DNA of 64,000 nt from Paenibacillus polysaccharolyticus (GCF_900102085.1 NZ_FMVM01000020.1:62001-126000); one strand, 5' to 3'; counted from the first letter of the stretch, positions 27,395-35,545 are shown. Numbers and translations are program-made. Notes: generated by a model from the sequence alone, not told the origin.

Positions 27395-28105
27395 TTACTT
27401 CCCTAGTTTCTCCTGGATCGCTGCCAGTTCCTCGTCCGCACTTGGACTTGGATTCTCTCTCTCCCTATTACCCGCATCCGCGTTCATATCCCGCTCCAGC
27501 TGTGCAATCAGTTCATCCAGATCATCTTCCTGTGCGCCTGCGCGAAGCTCGGCAAGTGCTTCGGCTTCATTTAATGCCTGATTCGCTTGATCTTCCATCG
27601 CTTTAAACGCAGATTCAGCACGGCTCGCAGATGCATTTTGTTCATTCAACTGCTGCTTTGCCTTCGCATCAGCCATTCGGCCTTTCAGCTCTGCATGTCT
27701 TGCCTCCAATGTCCCCAAATCTGCAACAAGTTTGTCGTTCATGTGTTTCATCATCTGCGCTTTGGCGGAGGCCCGGTCGTATGCCGCTTGCAATTCATTG
27801 CGTTTGTCAGCCAGCTTCACTTTTTTCTCCAAAAAGCTGCGTGCCTTGTCCACATCACCTGACTCCGCTGATTTCTCCGCATAACGTTGCAACTTGTTCA
27901 CCTCAGCCTGGCACTCATCCAGTGACCGCTTGGCCCGATTTTCATCCGACAGTACCGCGGCTGTCTCGGCTTTCACCTGTCCCAGGTCACTGCTCAGGCT
28001 CCGCATGTACTCGTTCACCGTTTTCTCCGGGTCGCCTGCCCGGTTCAACATATGATTCACATTGGCCTTCATCACGTCTCTAAACCTCGATAAGATTCCC
28101 ACCAT
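27395..28105 (-). CDS. pspA: PspA/IM30 family envelope-stress protein
   Basis: A 236-residue all-helical ESCRT-III-like protein. The amphipathic N-terminal helix (MVGILSRFRDVMKANVNHML) and long coiled-coil helices with LEKKVKLADKRNELQAAYDR are typical of PspA/IM30. It assembles on the inner face of stressed membranes. AAGGAGG is well placed before the ATG. As first gene of pspA-ydjGHI it matches the Bacillus ydjFGHI operon, known to depend on SigW; an ECF-type promoter is found upstream here too. Confidence 0.95.
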   Translation of the reverse strand: MVGILSRFRDVMKANVNHMLNRAGDPEKTVNEYMRSLSSDLGQVKAETAAVLSDENRAKRSLDECQAEVNKLQRYAEKSAESGDVDKARSFLEKKVKLADKRNELQAAYDRASAKAQMMKHMNDKLVADLGTLEARHAELKGRMADAKAKQQLNEQNASASRAESAFKAMEDQANQALNEAEALAELRAGAQEDDLDELIAQLERDMNADAGNRERENPSPSADEELAAIQEKLGK

Positions 28106-28139
28106 TTGTTCCTCCTTCGGGTATGTTCATATGAATATA

Positions 28140-28167
28140 ATACATGAATAACACCGCATACGTTTCA
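28140..28167 (-). promoter_or_regulatory. ECF (SigW-like) promoter of pspA
   Basis: On the minus strand TGAAAC (28167-28162) lies 17 bases before TGTAT (28144-28140), close to the SigW pattern TGAAAC...CGTAT with one mismatch in the -10. It is about 35 bases before the pspA ATG. Confidence 0.55.
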
Positions 28168-28189
28168 TTAAAATGATTCTAAGCTCTGG

Positions 28190-28408
28190 CTACATCTCCT
28201 CAGGCAGGCTCTCCACCGCTGTAAAAAAGACATCCAGCAGCTCCACACCATACGCAGTCCGCACGTATTCTGTAATCTCTGCCACATCCTCTTGCCGCTG
28301 ATACTCCAGGCACGGACGGCCTTCGCTCCACAGCACTCTGCAAGGGAATCGCTCCACCACACACTGGATAATATGGTCTGGATCAGCGGCTTTATGTATA
28401 TTGGGCAT
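28190..28408 (-). CDS. Small acidic protein, unknown function
   Basis: A 72-residue protein that I do not recognise. It has no membrane helix and no signal peptide; the C-terminal half is acidic and helical (EDVAEITEYVRTAYGVELLD). The ribosome site AAAGGAG lies 9 bases before the ATG, which is why I take it as real. It is divergent from the PrpR-like regulator and lies just before the pspA promoter. Confidence 0.6.
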   Translation of the reverse strand: MPNIHKAADPDHIIQCVVERFPCRVLWSEGRPCLEYQRQEDVAEITEYVRTAYGVELLDVFFTAVESLPEEM

Positions 28409-28596
28409 ATGTCTCGACTCCTTTATATAAATTAGCTTTGATGTCGCAAACGCGCTCTAACTATGCACTTAGCAAATCCCTTCCCCAATGCTTTAATTTT
28501 GAAATACATGTTGTTTTGATTCAGTGCAGTTCGTCACATCGTTCTTCATACCTCGCTTCACTCCTCTTCAAAGATGCCTTTCTTCTTCAAATTAGC

Positions 28597-28602
28597 TATA
28601 AT
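28597..28602 (+). promoter_or_regulatory. Likely -10 element for the PrpR-like regulator
   Basis: A perfect TATAAT 36 bases before the regulator ATG, with only a weak -35 (TTTCTT region). It is offered as the best visible promoter in the divergent gap. Confidence 0.35.
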
Positions 28603-28638
28603 AAAGGGATCAATGATTTTATAAAAGGCAGGAAAACT

Positions 28639-30327
28639 ATGCGTACACGAGTTCATTTCATCGCTCCTTATGAATCGATGATTCCTATTATAGAAGAATG
28701 CATCCCGCGCTATCCTGAGCTATCCATCCAGACCGATGTGGGTGACTTGGCAAAAGGGGTAGAGCTAGCCATTCAAGCCGAAAAAAACGGTGCAGAAATT
28801 ATTATTAGCCGTGGTGGAACCGCGCAACTTATTAAACAGGCGGTGGCCGTTCCTGTCATCGATGTGCAGCTATCTGGCTATGACATGATTCGTTCTCTCA
28901 CACTGGCAAGCCAGTTTAACGGACACACGGCTATCGTTGGATTCTCCAACATTACATCTGGCGCACAGTCCATAATCGACCTGATGGATCTGCCGCTCAA
29001 AGTTTACACCATACATAGCTCCGAAGAGGTCGCCAGGTTACTACTGGAGTTGAAGGCCTCTGGGTACCAGCAGATTGTGGGTGACGTTATCACCGTGAAT
29101 ACCGCAAAGGCCTACGGTCTGGAAGGTTTATTGATTCAATCGGGCACCGAATCCATTCTCAGAGCCATGGAGGATGCACAGCTAGTCTACCGATATTTGA
29201 GCAAAAATCAGACGGTCTCCATCATACTCCATGATCTCGTGACCCAAGAGCATCGGAATCTGCTGATTTTGGACGAACAGGACGAAGTAGTTTTTGAAAA
29301 CTGGGCTGATTTTGATCATAATCCACTCACCGAAAATCACTTGTATCTAATGAACACAAGTCTGGAGTTCCATCAATCCAAAATTCAGAACGTGTTTATG
29401 GTAGACGATTATCAATTGACGGTGCAGGCTTATGAAACCAAGCTGGATAACAAGAGCTACAAGGTGTATCTGCTGGAAAAAGGAGAACCTTACGCATTTG
29501 CACAATTCGGCATCACCACGTTCACCGATTCCTCGATGGAGCCCATCGTTGCCGAATCACCTGCCATGCAGGCTGTATTAAAGAATATCCGCGCACTCTA
29601 TTCGCATAATGAAGCGATATACTTATTGGGCGAAGCCGACTCTGGTAAATCCTTTCTGGTCAAACATATGCATCAGATACATGCTGGCGGTGGACTTTTG
29701 TTGCAAATTGCTCTCTCTCAGGTTCCTTCAGGTCATTTGCACAAAATCCCGTTAACCAAGGTGAAAACGGTCGAGCTGAATCAGATCGAATCACGCCTGA
29801 ACGATCCTGAGCTGCTTACCTTCATCGAGACCTGTCTCCAAAACAACATCGGTCTGTTTATTCTAAGTGAGCAAGTGCCTGATCCGAATTGGACACTCCG
29901 GCTGAAGCTGAACACACTCATGATGCCAAGCCTGGCCGAACGTACGGAGGATCTTGAACCGTTGATGCAGCACTTCCTGACGGGGTATTATCACAAATAC
30001 GGCACTACCGCTGTACGAATCAAGGAGGATGCACTACAGATAATTCGGGATCAGGCCGCACAGATGAACGTCAATCAGCTGAAACATCTGATCAAACAAG
30101 CTGCGCTGAATGAACCGGATTATGTCATTACGAGGGGCACTTTAAACCGTCTACTTCATCAACAGTCTGCGGCAAATGTAAGTGCAATGAAGCTTGGTGG
30201 TACATTAAAAGAAATTGAGCAGGAAGTCATTAAGCGAGTGCTACAGGAAGAAAATAATAATCAATCCAAAGCCGCTGAGCGTCTGGGGATTAACCGAGCC
30301 ACATTATGGCGTAAACTTAAAGATTAA
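28639..30327 (+). CDS. PrpR-like enhancer-binding-type regulator with degenerate AAA domain
   Basis: A 562-residue regulator. The N-terminal PrpR-N sensing domain fills about residues 1-165, a PAS-like segment follows, then an AAA-related domain with Walker A GEADSGKS near residues 330-340, and a Fis-type helix-turn-helix at the end (QSKAAERLGINRATLWRKLK). The GAFTGA loop needed to contact sigma-54 is not present, nor is a clear Walker B motif. The ATG at 28639 follows AGGCAGG. It precedes kdgT, a DUF1537 kinase and pdxA2 and probably controls them. How it activates without GAFTGA is open; it may work with the housekeeping sigma factor or as a repressor. Confidence 0.85.
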   Translation: MRTRVHFIAPYESMIPIIEECIPRYPELSIQTDVGDLAKGVELAIQAEKNGAEIIISRGGTAQLIKQAVAVPVIDVQLSGYDMIRSLTLASQFNGHTAIVGFSNITSGAQSIIDLMDLPLKVYTIHSSEEVARLLLELKASGYQQIVGDVITVNTAKAYGLEGLLIQSGTESILRAMEDAQLVYRYLSKNQTVSIILHDLVTQEHRNLLILDEQDEVVFENWADFDHNPLTENHLYLMNTSLEFHQSKIQNVFMVDDYQLTVQAYETKLDNKSYKVYLLEKGEPYAFAQFGITTFTDSSMEPIVAESPAMQAVLKNIRALYSHNEAIYLLGEADSGKSFLVKHMHQIHAGGGLLLQIALSQVPSGHLHKIPLTKVKTVELNQIESRLNDPELLTFIETCLQNNIGLFILSEQVPDPNWTLRLKLNTLMMPSLAERTEDLEPLMQHFLTGYYHKYGTTAVRIKEDALQIIRDQAAQMNVNQLKHLIKQAALNEPDYVITRGTLNRLLHQQSAANVSAMKLGGTLKEIEQEVIKRVLQEENNNQSKAAERLGINRATLWRKLKD

Positions 30328-30348
30328 CTTTAAGTTTACGTCTTTTTT
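30311..30348 (+). terminator. Terminator overlapping the regulator's 3' end
   Basis: GTAAACTTAAAG (30311-30322) pairs perfectly over 12 bases with CTTTAAGTTTAC (30328-30339), followed by GTCTTTTTT. The left arm encodes the last residues and the TAA stop lies in the loop. Confidence 0.85.
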
Positions 30349-30440
30349 ATGGGCTTTTTTTGCGGGTTTCTTTTTCAAAAGCAGCACTCCTTATGCTCGT
30401 TTAATGGATATTGGACTACGCATGATGATTGTGTTGCATT

Positions 30441-30546
30441 TTTAAACAACTTTGAACTTACTTTAAATTTACAATAATTTATTGTTGCTAATTTAAACAA
30501 CTTAAGCTAACATAGTCTCTGCAAGCGCTTAAGAAAACGATTACTT
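30441..30546 (+). promoter_or_regulatory. kdgT upstream control region: direct repeats, palindrome, cre-like site
   Basis: TTTAAACAACTT occurs twice, at 30441-30452 and 30492-30503. Between them is ACAATAA-T-TTATTGT (30471-30485), a 7-1-7 palindrome. A cre-like site (14 of 16 matches to WTGNNARCGNWWWCAW) lies at 30531-30546. No -24/-12 sigma-54 promoter is seen. The repeats are good candidates for binding of the PrpR-like regulator. Confidence 0.5.
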
Positions 30547-30563
30547 CATAAGGAGCTACGACT

Positions 30564-31550
30564 ATGAATATTAAAGCTACGCTCGATCGCATCCCTGGCG
30601 GTATGATGGTTGTTCCCCTGTTGCTAGGTGCAACGATCAATACATTTTTCCCGAATGCTCTACGCATCGGCGGATTTACAGAAGCTCTTTTTGTAAACAG
30701 TGCGAGCACACTCATTGCATTATTCCTGTTAATTGCAGGTACACAGATCACATTTAAAACAGCTGGTTCCTCTGTCGGCAAAGGTTTGACCCTGCTTACG
30801 TTCAAGTGGGTAATCGGTGCTGGTCTTGGTTTCATCGCTATTCTACTCGCTGACTCAAACGGCTTATTTCTAGGACTTGCTCCGCTTGCCATTATTGCAG
30901 CTATGACGAATTCCAACGGTGGCCTCTACATTGCACTTGCAGGTCAATATGGCAAAGAAGATGATAAAGCAGCCTACCCGTTCCTCGCACTTAGTGACGG
31001 TCCATTTCTAACGATGGTAGCGCTCTCGATCTTTGGTGCGATGGGCTTTGCGAACGGTATGTTCTCTCCGATGTCCTTTGTTGCGGTATTGCTTCCACTG
31101 ATCGTTGGTGTCATTATTGGTAATCTGGATCGTAATATGGCTGAATGGCTGCACAAAGGCAGTGACAAGCTCGTTCCGTTTTTTGCCTTTGCGCTTGGTA
31201 TGGGCATCAACTTCTCCTCTATTATCCAAGGTGGACTTGGTGGAATTCTGCTCGGCGTGCTGACTGTGCTTCTTACAGGTGGGGTTGGATACTTGCTCTT
31301 CAAAGCCATCGGCTGGAATCCCATTGTTGGCGCATCTGAAGGCTCCACAGCGGGTAATGCGGTAGGTACACCCGCTGCCATCGTAGCTGCCAACGCATCC
31401 TTTGGCCCTATTGCGGAGATTGCTACGGTGCAGATTGCGGCAAGTGTTGTGACCACGGCAATTTTGTTGCCGATCTTTATCGGTTTCCTCTCCAAACGGC
31501 TGGAGAAATCAGGCGGGGTCGCCAAATATAATGAACGACCGACCACATAA
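30564..31550 (+). CDS. kdgT: 2-keto-3-deoxygluconate permease family transporter
   Basis: A 328-residue membrane transporter of the KdgT family with about ten hydrophobic helices; the family opening RIPGGMMVVPLLLGATINTFFP and the ASEGSTAGNAVGTPAAIVAAN motif are clear. KdgT imports 2-keto-3-deoxygluconate with protons, but relatives next to DUF1537 kinases may carry other sugar acids. AAGGAG is 8 bases before the ATG. It is followed, after a repeat element, by the kinase and dehydrogenase genes of a four-carbon acid pathway, so threonate or erythronate may be its substrate; this is inference. Confidence 0.92.
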   Translation: MNIKATLDRIPGGMMVVPLLLGATINTFFPNALRIGGFTEALFVNSASTLIALFLLIAGTQITFKTAGSSVGKGLTLLTFKWVIGAGLGFIAILLADSNGLFLGLAPLAIIAAMTNSNGGLYIALAGQYGKEDDKAAYPFLALSDGPFLTMVALSIFGAMGFANGMFSPMSFVAVLLPLIVGVIIGNLDRNMAEWLHKGSDKLVPFFAFALGMGINFSSIIQGGLGGILLGVLTVLLTGGVGYLLFKAIGWNPIVGASEGSTAGNAVGTPAAIVAANASFGPIAEIATVQIAASVVTTAILLPIFIGFLSKRLEKSGGVAKYNERPTT

Positions 31551-31591
31551 ATAATGGGCATTAATACTGAGTAACTTTTTTTGAGTTTTTT

Positions 31592-31826
31592 ACCATATAA
31601 ATTGAACTATCTATTTACACATTAACGGAGAGGACAGAAAAAACCTGGAGAAGCGAAGCCAAAAGCTTTCTGAAAGAAAGCTACATCGGAAGCATAAGCT
31701 TCGCCTTTATCACCGGATTTCCCCCTTTGGAAAAGGAATTCAAGAAATCTGGGGATAACAGCGATTGGAAGGTTATTCTGTCATCGGAGTGATCCGTGTA
31801 AACACCTTTGGTTCAATTTATATGGT
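31592..31826. repeat. Full copy of the dispersed palindromic repeat (235 bp)
   Basis: The ends are a perfect 16-base inverted repeat (ACCATATAAATTGAAC at 31592-31607 and its complement at 31811-31826). Inside are TTTACAC (31614-31620) and GTGTAAA, and a long imperfect palindrome. It is in the opposite orientation to the copy at 54899. It lies between kdgT and the kinase gene and has no open frame. No clear target duplication is visible. Confidence 0.85.
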
Positions 31827-31863
31827 TAATGTAACAAACGAAAACTAAAGGAGGGATGACTGC

Positions 31864-33159
31864 ATGAAACTGGCCATTATTGCAGATGATCTGACCGGTG
31901 CCAATGACAGCGGGGTGCAGCTAGCCCGGCATGGCCTGAAGACGAGTGTTCTATTTAATATGGACGAGGCCTCTCTGGCCTCTTATGATACCGTTGTTTT
32001 TGATACGGATAGCCGTTCTATTGCAGCAGAGGAAGCTTATAATCGCGTGTATCATGCAGCCAAGTTGCTGACGGAGAACGGGTTCGATACGCTTTTCAAA
32101 AAGATGGATTCCACCATGCGAGGCAATATCGGTATCGAGATCGATGCAGTATATGACGTTGTACAACCTGATTTTATGATGATCGCCCCGGGATATCCGA
32201 AAAATAATCGTACCATTCGGGAGGGCATTCATTACCTAAACGGCGTGCCACTTGCGGAGACAGAAATTGCTCTTGATCCAAAAACACCCGTAACGATCTC
32301 TTACCTGCCGGATCTGCTCAAACAGCAGACGAAATACCGCGTGGGCGAGATCACAGTTGGTGATCTGGAAGCCGGACAAAAGCAATTACATGCCAAACTG
32401 GAGCAGTTCAAACAAAACGACATCCCGTATGTACTGGTGGATTCCACGGGGGAAGCACATTTGGAGCAGATTTTGCAGATGACACGGGACATGCCGTATA
32501 CATTTGCTTGGGCGGGTTCAGCAGGGATTGCGAACTATCTCCCGGCTCACTATGAGCTAGAATCCAAATCCGCCGCACTCACCATCCCGGAGAATACCGG
32601 CCCCATCTTAACCGTCGTGGGCAGTGTGAATAAAAACTCTCGTGAGCAGTTGTATCGTTTGCTCCGTCAGTCTCGGATCGCGTCCGTATCATTTCATTCG
32701 TTCAAAGCCGTATCGGCAGAAGCAGATCGTACTGCGGAGATGGAACGTGTCTACGATGAGGTCAGAACCAAAGCGTTGGAGGGAGAAGATGTCGTGCTCT
32801 ATTCCACTGCCGAATCCATCGATATTGAGCTGGCACGGGCAACAGGTGAGAATCGCGGATTGAATCACACACAAGTCAGCAACGAAATCGTACGTGCGAT
32901 AGGCGAAATATGCGCCAAACTGCTCGAAGAGGGACTTTTCAAAGGAGTATCCATGACAGGCGGTGATACCGCCAAACAGATTTGTCTGAAATGGAATATT
33001 AGCGGATTCGAACTGTTGGACGAGCTTGAAATCGGCGTGCCAATCTCCAGATTTATGGGTATTGAAGATTTATATGTGATTACCAAAGCCGGCGGATTTG
33101 GCAAACCGGACGTCTTTATCCGAGCAATTCAAAAATTAAAAGGGGGCATTCTCGTATGA
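31864..33159 (+). CDS. Four-carbon acid sugar kinase (DUF1537 family)
   Basis: A 431-residue kinase of the DtnK/OtnK (DUF1537) family. The N-terminal domain has AIIADDLTGANDSGVQLARHG and KKMDSTMRGNIGIEID, the C-terminal nucleotide-binding domain has SMTGGDTAKQI and KAGGFGKPD. Family members phosphorylate D-threonate or D-erythronate at the 4-position. AAAGGAGG is 9 bases before the ATG. It overlaps pdxA2 by four bases; DUF1537 plus PdxA2 is the established D-threonate route ending in dihydroxyacetone phosphate and CO2. I cannot tell threonate from erythronate by sequence alone. Confidence 0.93.
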   Translation: MKLAIIADDLTGANDSGVQLARHGLKTSVLFNMDEASLASYDTVVFDTDSRSIAAEEAYNRVYHAAKLLTENGFDTLFKKMDSTMRGNIGIEIDAVYDVVQPDFMMIAPGYPKNNRTIREGIHYLNGVPLAETEIALDPKTPVTISYLPDLLKQQTKYRVGEITVGDLEAGQKQLHAKLEQFKQNDIPYVLVDSTGEAHLEQILQMTRDMPYTFAWAGSAGIANYLPAHYELESKSAALTIPENTGPILTVVGSVNKNSREQLYRLLRQSRIASVSFHSFKAVSAEADRTAEMERVYDEVRTKALEGEDVVLYSTAESIDIELARATGENRGLNHTQVSNEIVRAIGEICAKLLEEGLFKGVSMTGGDTAKQICLKWNISGFELLDELEIGVPISRFMGIEDLYVITKAGGFGKPDVFIRAIQKLKGGILV

Positions 33160-34157
33160 AACCCACAGTAGGTATTACGATGGGCGATGCCGCAGGCATT
33201 GGACCGGAGATTATTATGAAAGCATTGGCACATCAAGAGGTGTATGATCAGTGCAACCCACTTGTGATCGGTGATGCAAAGATTTTGGAGCGTGTGCTAC
33301 CCGTGATCGGCTCCAACTTGAAAGTGAATTCTATTCAGGAACCAGAAGAAGCAAATTATGAATTGGGTACTGTCGATGTCATTGATCTGAACCTTGTTCC
33401 AGCTGATCTGGAGTACGGAAAAGTGTCAGCTGTCGCGGGAGATGCGGCATTTCAGTTTCTTGCGAAGGCCATTGATTTGGCGAAAAAGAAACAGATTCAC
33501 TCGATCTGCACAGCACCGTTAAACAAAGAAGCACTGCATCTGGGAGGTCATCTGTATCCAGGCCATACGGAGATTTTGGCAGACCTGACGGACACCGAGG
33601 ACTTCTCCATGATGCTCACTACGCCTAACTTGCGCGTCATTCACTTGACCACTCATATGGGTCTGATTGATGCTATTGCGAGCATTAACCCGGAAAGAAC
33701 CTACACGGTTGTGAAGCTGGCTCATGATACGTTGAAAAAAGCAGGCTTTGACAATCCCCGCGTCGCGGTATGCGGGATTAACCCTCATGCCGGAGAGAAC
33801 GGCCTGTTCGGCAACGGGGAAGAAGAAGAGAAGTTGCAGCCCGGCATTGAGCGTGCGCAGCAGGAAGGCATTAACGTCGTTGGTCCACTGCCAGCGGACA
33901 CACTCTTCTTCCGCGCAGGCCGCGGCGACTTCGACATCGTTGTAGCCTGCTACCACGACCAAGGTCATGCCCCAATCAAGGTGATGGGCATTGAGGAAGG
34001 CGTGAATATCACAGTTGGACTGAAAGGCGGCATCATCCGTACATCCGTGGACCACGGCACAGCCTTTGATATCGCTGGCAAAAACATCGCTGATGATAAA
34101 AGCATGCTGGCTGCCATCCGTTCCGCCATTGAGCTTGCACCGAAAGATTTGGTGTAA
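33156..34157 (+). CDS. pdxA2: PdxA2-type 4-phospho-D-threonate/erythronate dehydrogenase
   Basis: A 333-residue member of the PdxA family. Metal ligands lie in PGHTEILADLT, CGINPHAGENGLFG and VACYHDQGHAPIKVMG, and the C-terminal IIRTSVDHGTAFDIAG motif is intact. PdxA proper acts in vitamin B6 synthesis; the fusion-like overlap (ATGA) with a DUF1537 kinase marks this as the catabolic PdxA2, oxidising and decarboxylating 4-phospho-threonate or -erythronate. AGGGGG precedes the ATG. A strong terminator follows. Confidence 0.92.
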   Translation: MKPTVGITMGDAAGIGPEIIMKALAHQEVYDQCNPLVIGDAKILERVLPVIGSNLKVNSIQEPEEANYELGTVDVIDLNLVPADLEYGKVSAVAGDAAFQFLAKAIDLAKKKQIHSICTAPLNKEALHLGGHLYPGHTEILADLTDTEDFSMMLTTPNLRVIHLTTHMGLIDAIASINPERTYTVVKLAHDTLKKAGFDNPRVAVCGINPHAGENGLFGNGEEEEKLQPGIERAQQEGINVVGPLPADTLFFRAGRGDFDIVVACYHDQGHAPIKVMGIEEGVNITVGLKGGIIRTSVDHGTAFDIAGKNIADDKSMLAAIRSAIELAPKDLV

Positions 34158-34203
34158 AGAGAGTACTATTTTCATGTACACTTATACAGTCAAAGTAAGT
34201 TAG

Positions 34204-34240
34204 AAAAAGCAAACCCGTTGATTAGCGGGTTTGCTTTTTC
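34204..34240. terminator. Bidirectional terminator between pdxA2 and mazF
   Basis: AAAAAGCAAACCCG and CGGGTTTGCTTTTT form a 14-base stem with an eight-base loop; A- and T-runs on both sides serve both convergent genes. Confidence 0.85.
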
Positions 34241-34269
34241 TGAATATAATCTATGTATAACTCAAATGA

Positions 34270-34593
34270 CTACAAAAACGTGCGAATTTTATCCAGACAT
34301 TCTCTGACGACTTCATCGGAGGCCTTAGCAACGATATCGATTTGACTAGCTTTCCAGTCCAGATTCTTAATTTGATCTGTTAAAATAACCCCATCAAAGT
34401 ATGACCCTTCTGGTAGCAATACTTCAAACCCCCAGCCTCTTACCGTATGCGTTATAGGACAAACCGAGACAAATCCTGTTGCTTCATTAAATGCTGCTGG
34501 TGACAGCACAATAGCAGGCCTTCTGCCTGCCTGTTCATGCCCGGTTTGTGGATTAAAATTGATCCAGACCAGATCTCCTCGTTCAGCACTCAT
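34270..34593 (-). CDS. mazF: MazF/PemK-type toxin endoribonuclease
   Basis: A 107-residue PemK/MazF toxin. The family opening GDLVWINFNPQTGHEQAGRRPA and the core ILTDQIKNLDW are intact, so an active mRNA-cutting enzyme is expected. Its ATG follows the antitoxin TAA with no gap, the tight coupling usual for this pair. The type with GHEQAGRRPA and an AbrB-like antitoxin resembles E. coli ChpBK/MazF more than the Bacillus NdoA pair. Confidence 0.95.
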   Translation of the reverse strand: MSAERGDLVWINFNPQTGHEQAGRRPAIVLSPAAFNEATGFVSVCPITHTVRGWGFEVLLPEGSYFDGVILTDQIKNLDWKASQIDIVAKASDEVVRECLDKIRTFL

Positions 34594-34833
34594 TTAGATT
34601 AATTCTTTTCCTTCTCTGCCAAAATCAATTTCATCATGGCGATTTTCTGGTTTGCACTGTGCCAGCAATTCTTCCAAGGTCGGCTTTTTCTTCTGAGGTA
34701 CCACGATAAGTGTGTTATCATCACTTACAATTAAATCAACTTCCGTTCCTTGGTAAACCTCGATTTTTTCGGCAATATGGCTTGGAATTCGAATCCCTAA
34801 ACTATTTCCCCATTTCTGCACAGTAGTCGACAT
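34594..34833 (-). CDS. mazE: MazE/AbrB-type antitoxin
   Basis: A 79-residue antitoxin. The N-terminal swapped-hairpin DNA-binding domain (VQKWGNSLGIRIPSHIAEKI) is typical of MazE; the acidic C-terminal tail (NRHDEIDFGREGKELI) should bind and block the toxin. AAGGAGG is 7 bases before the ATG at 34833, so an upstream in-frame ATG at 34902 is not used. It probably represses its own promoter with the toxin as co-repressor. Confidence 0.93.
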   Translation of the reverse strand: MSTTVQKWGNSLGIRIPSHIAEKIEVYQGTEVDLIVSDDNTLIVVPQKKKPTLEELLAQCKPENRHDEIDFGREGKELI

Positions 34834-34892
34834 CGAAAACCCTCCTTGATTCAGAGATTTTGGATTCATTATATCACGCCCCCCGCCCTTCC

Positions 34893-34911
34893 GTATACAC
34901 ATAGTATATAC
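34893..34911. promoter_or_regulatory. Possible mazEF operator
   Basis: GTATA and TATAC arms flank a nine-base centre (GTATACACATAGTATATAC), 60 bases before mazE. It fits an autoregulatory site, but the palindrome is short. Confidence 0.35.
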
Positions 34912-34958
34912 ACCTGAAGCGGCAATGATACAGATGAAACATCATATAGATAAAATAA

Positions 34959-34998
34959 GGCAAACCTACTTCATTCGAAGGTTTGCCTTGTTATTTTT
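34959..34998. terminator. Terminator after ridA
   Basis: AAGGCAAACCT pairs with AGGTTTGCCTT over 11 bases; T-rich DNA lies on both sides. It separates ridA from mazEF. Confidence 0.7.
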
Positions 34999-35053
34999 TA
35001 TATCCATACACCTCTAATGAAAAGAACAGCTACGATTCCTCTGTCACCCATTT

Positions 35054-35440
35054 TTATGAACCAACATGGGCAACGCCTCGAATCTCCACCCATTGTTCAG
35101 GGAATGCCAGATAATTTACCCCAATCAGACTGCCTGCCGGTCGATGCTCACCAATATACTCTTTAAACATTTCGATGGCGATTTCCCCGTGCTTCTGCGC
35201 CTGAGTCAAGTAAATTTCAACATATGCAAGATTAGACCTGGTTACATCAAACTGTGCTAATACGGTATCCAAGTTCTCTAATGTCTGTAATACTTGTGCC
35301 TGAATATCCCCCTCACCAACAAAGCTACCTTCTGCGTTGTGAGAAAATTGTCCAGAAATGTGCAGCGTATTGTTGACGCAGTAGCCTTGAGAGATCCCGT
35401 GATCCCAGAGATCATGATTGTACGTTTGAATTGTGGTCAT
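35054..35440 (-). CDS. RidA/YjgF-family protein
   Basis: A 128-residue Rid-family protein (chorismate-mutase-like fold). These proteins hydrolyse reactive enamines/imines or act on related metabolites. The C-terminal PAGSLIGVNYLAFPEQWVEI replaces the usual RxxV motif context of true RidA (PARxxV...), so it is probably another Rid subgroup. AAAGGGG is 8 bases before the ATG. It is divergent from an HxlR regulator with a palindrome between them. Confidence 0.88.
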   Translation of the reverse strand: MTTIQTYNHDLWDHGISQGYCVNNTLHISGQFSHNAEGSFVGEGDIQAQVLQTLENLDTVLAQFDVTRSNLAYVEIYLTQAQKHGEIAIEMFKEYIGEHRPAGSLIGVNYLAFPEQWVEIRGVAHVGS

Positions 35441-35496
35441 GTAACTAGCCCCTTTACTTTAAATTAAGGCTAGTATAGACTGGGCAAAAAGATTAG

Positions 35497-35527
35497 GATA
35501 GTACGCACAATAATGATAGGTACTATC
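35497..35527. promoter_or_regulatory. HxlR-type operator candidate in the ridA/hxlR gap
   Basis: GATAGTAC (35497-35504) and GTACTATC (35520-35527) are perfect inverted arms 15 bases apart in a 105-base divergent gap. HxlR/YodB-family sites often use GTAC-TAT-type half sites. Confidence 0.5.
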
Positions 35528-35545
35528 TGAAAGGATAGTGTAAAC

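Noticed and set aside
30430..30563. A sigma-54 promoter before kdgT
   Set aside because: No TGGCAC-N5-TTGC pattern is present, and the regulator lacks GAFTGA.
30974..31561. A 195-residue open frame on the minus strand
   Set aside because: It is the reverse of kdgT, whose transporter motifs are clear on the plus strand.
33519..34181. A 220-residue open frame on the minus strand
   Set aside because: It is opposite pdxA2, which has all its metal motifs.
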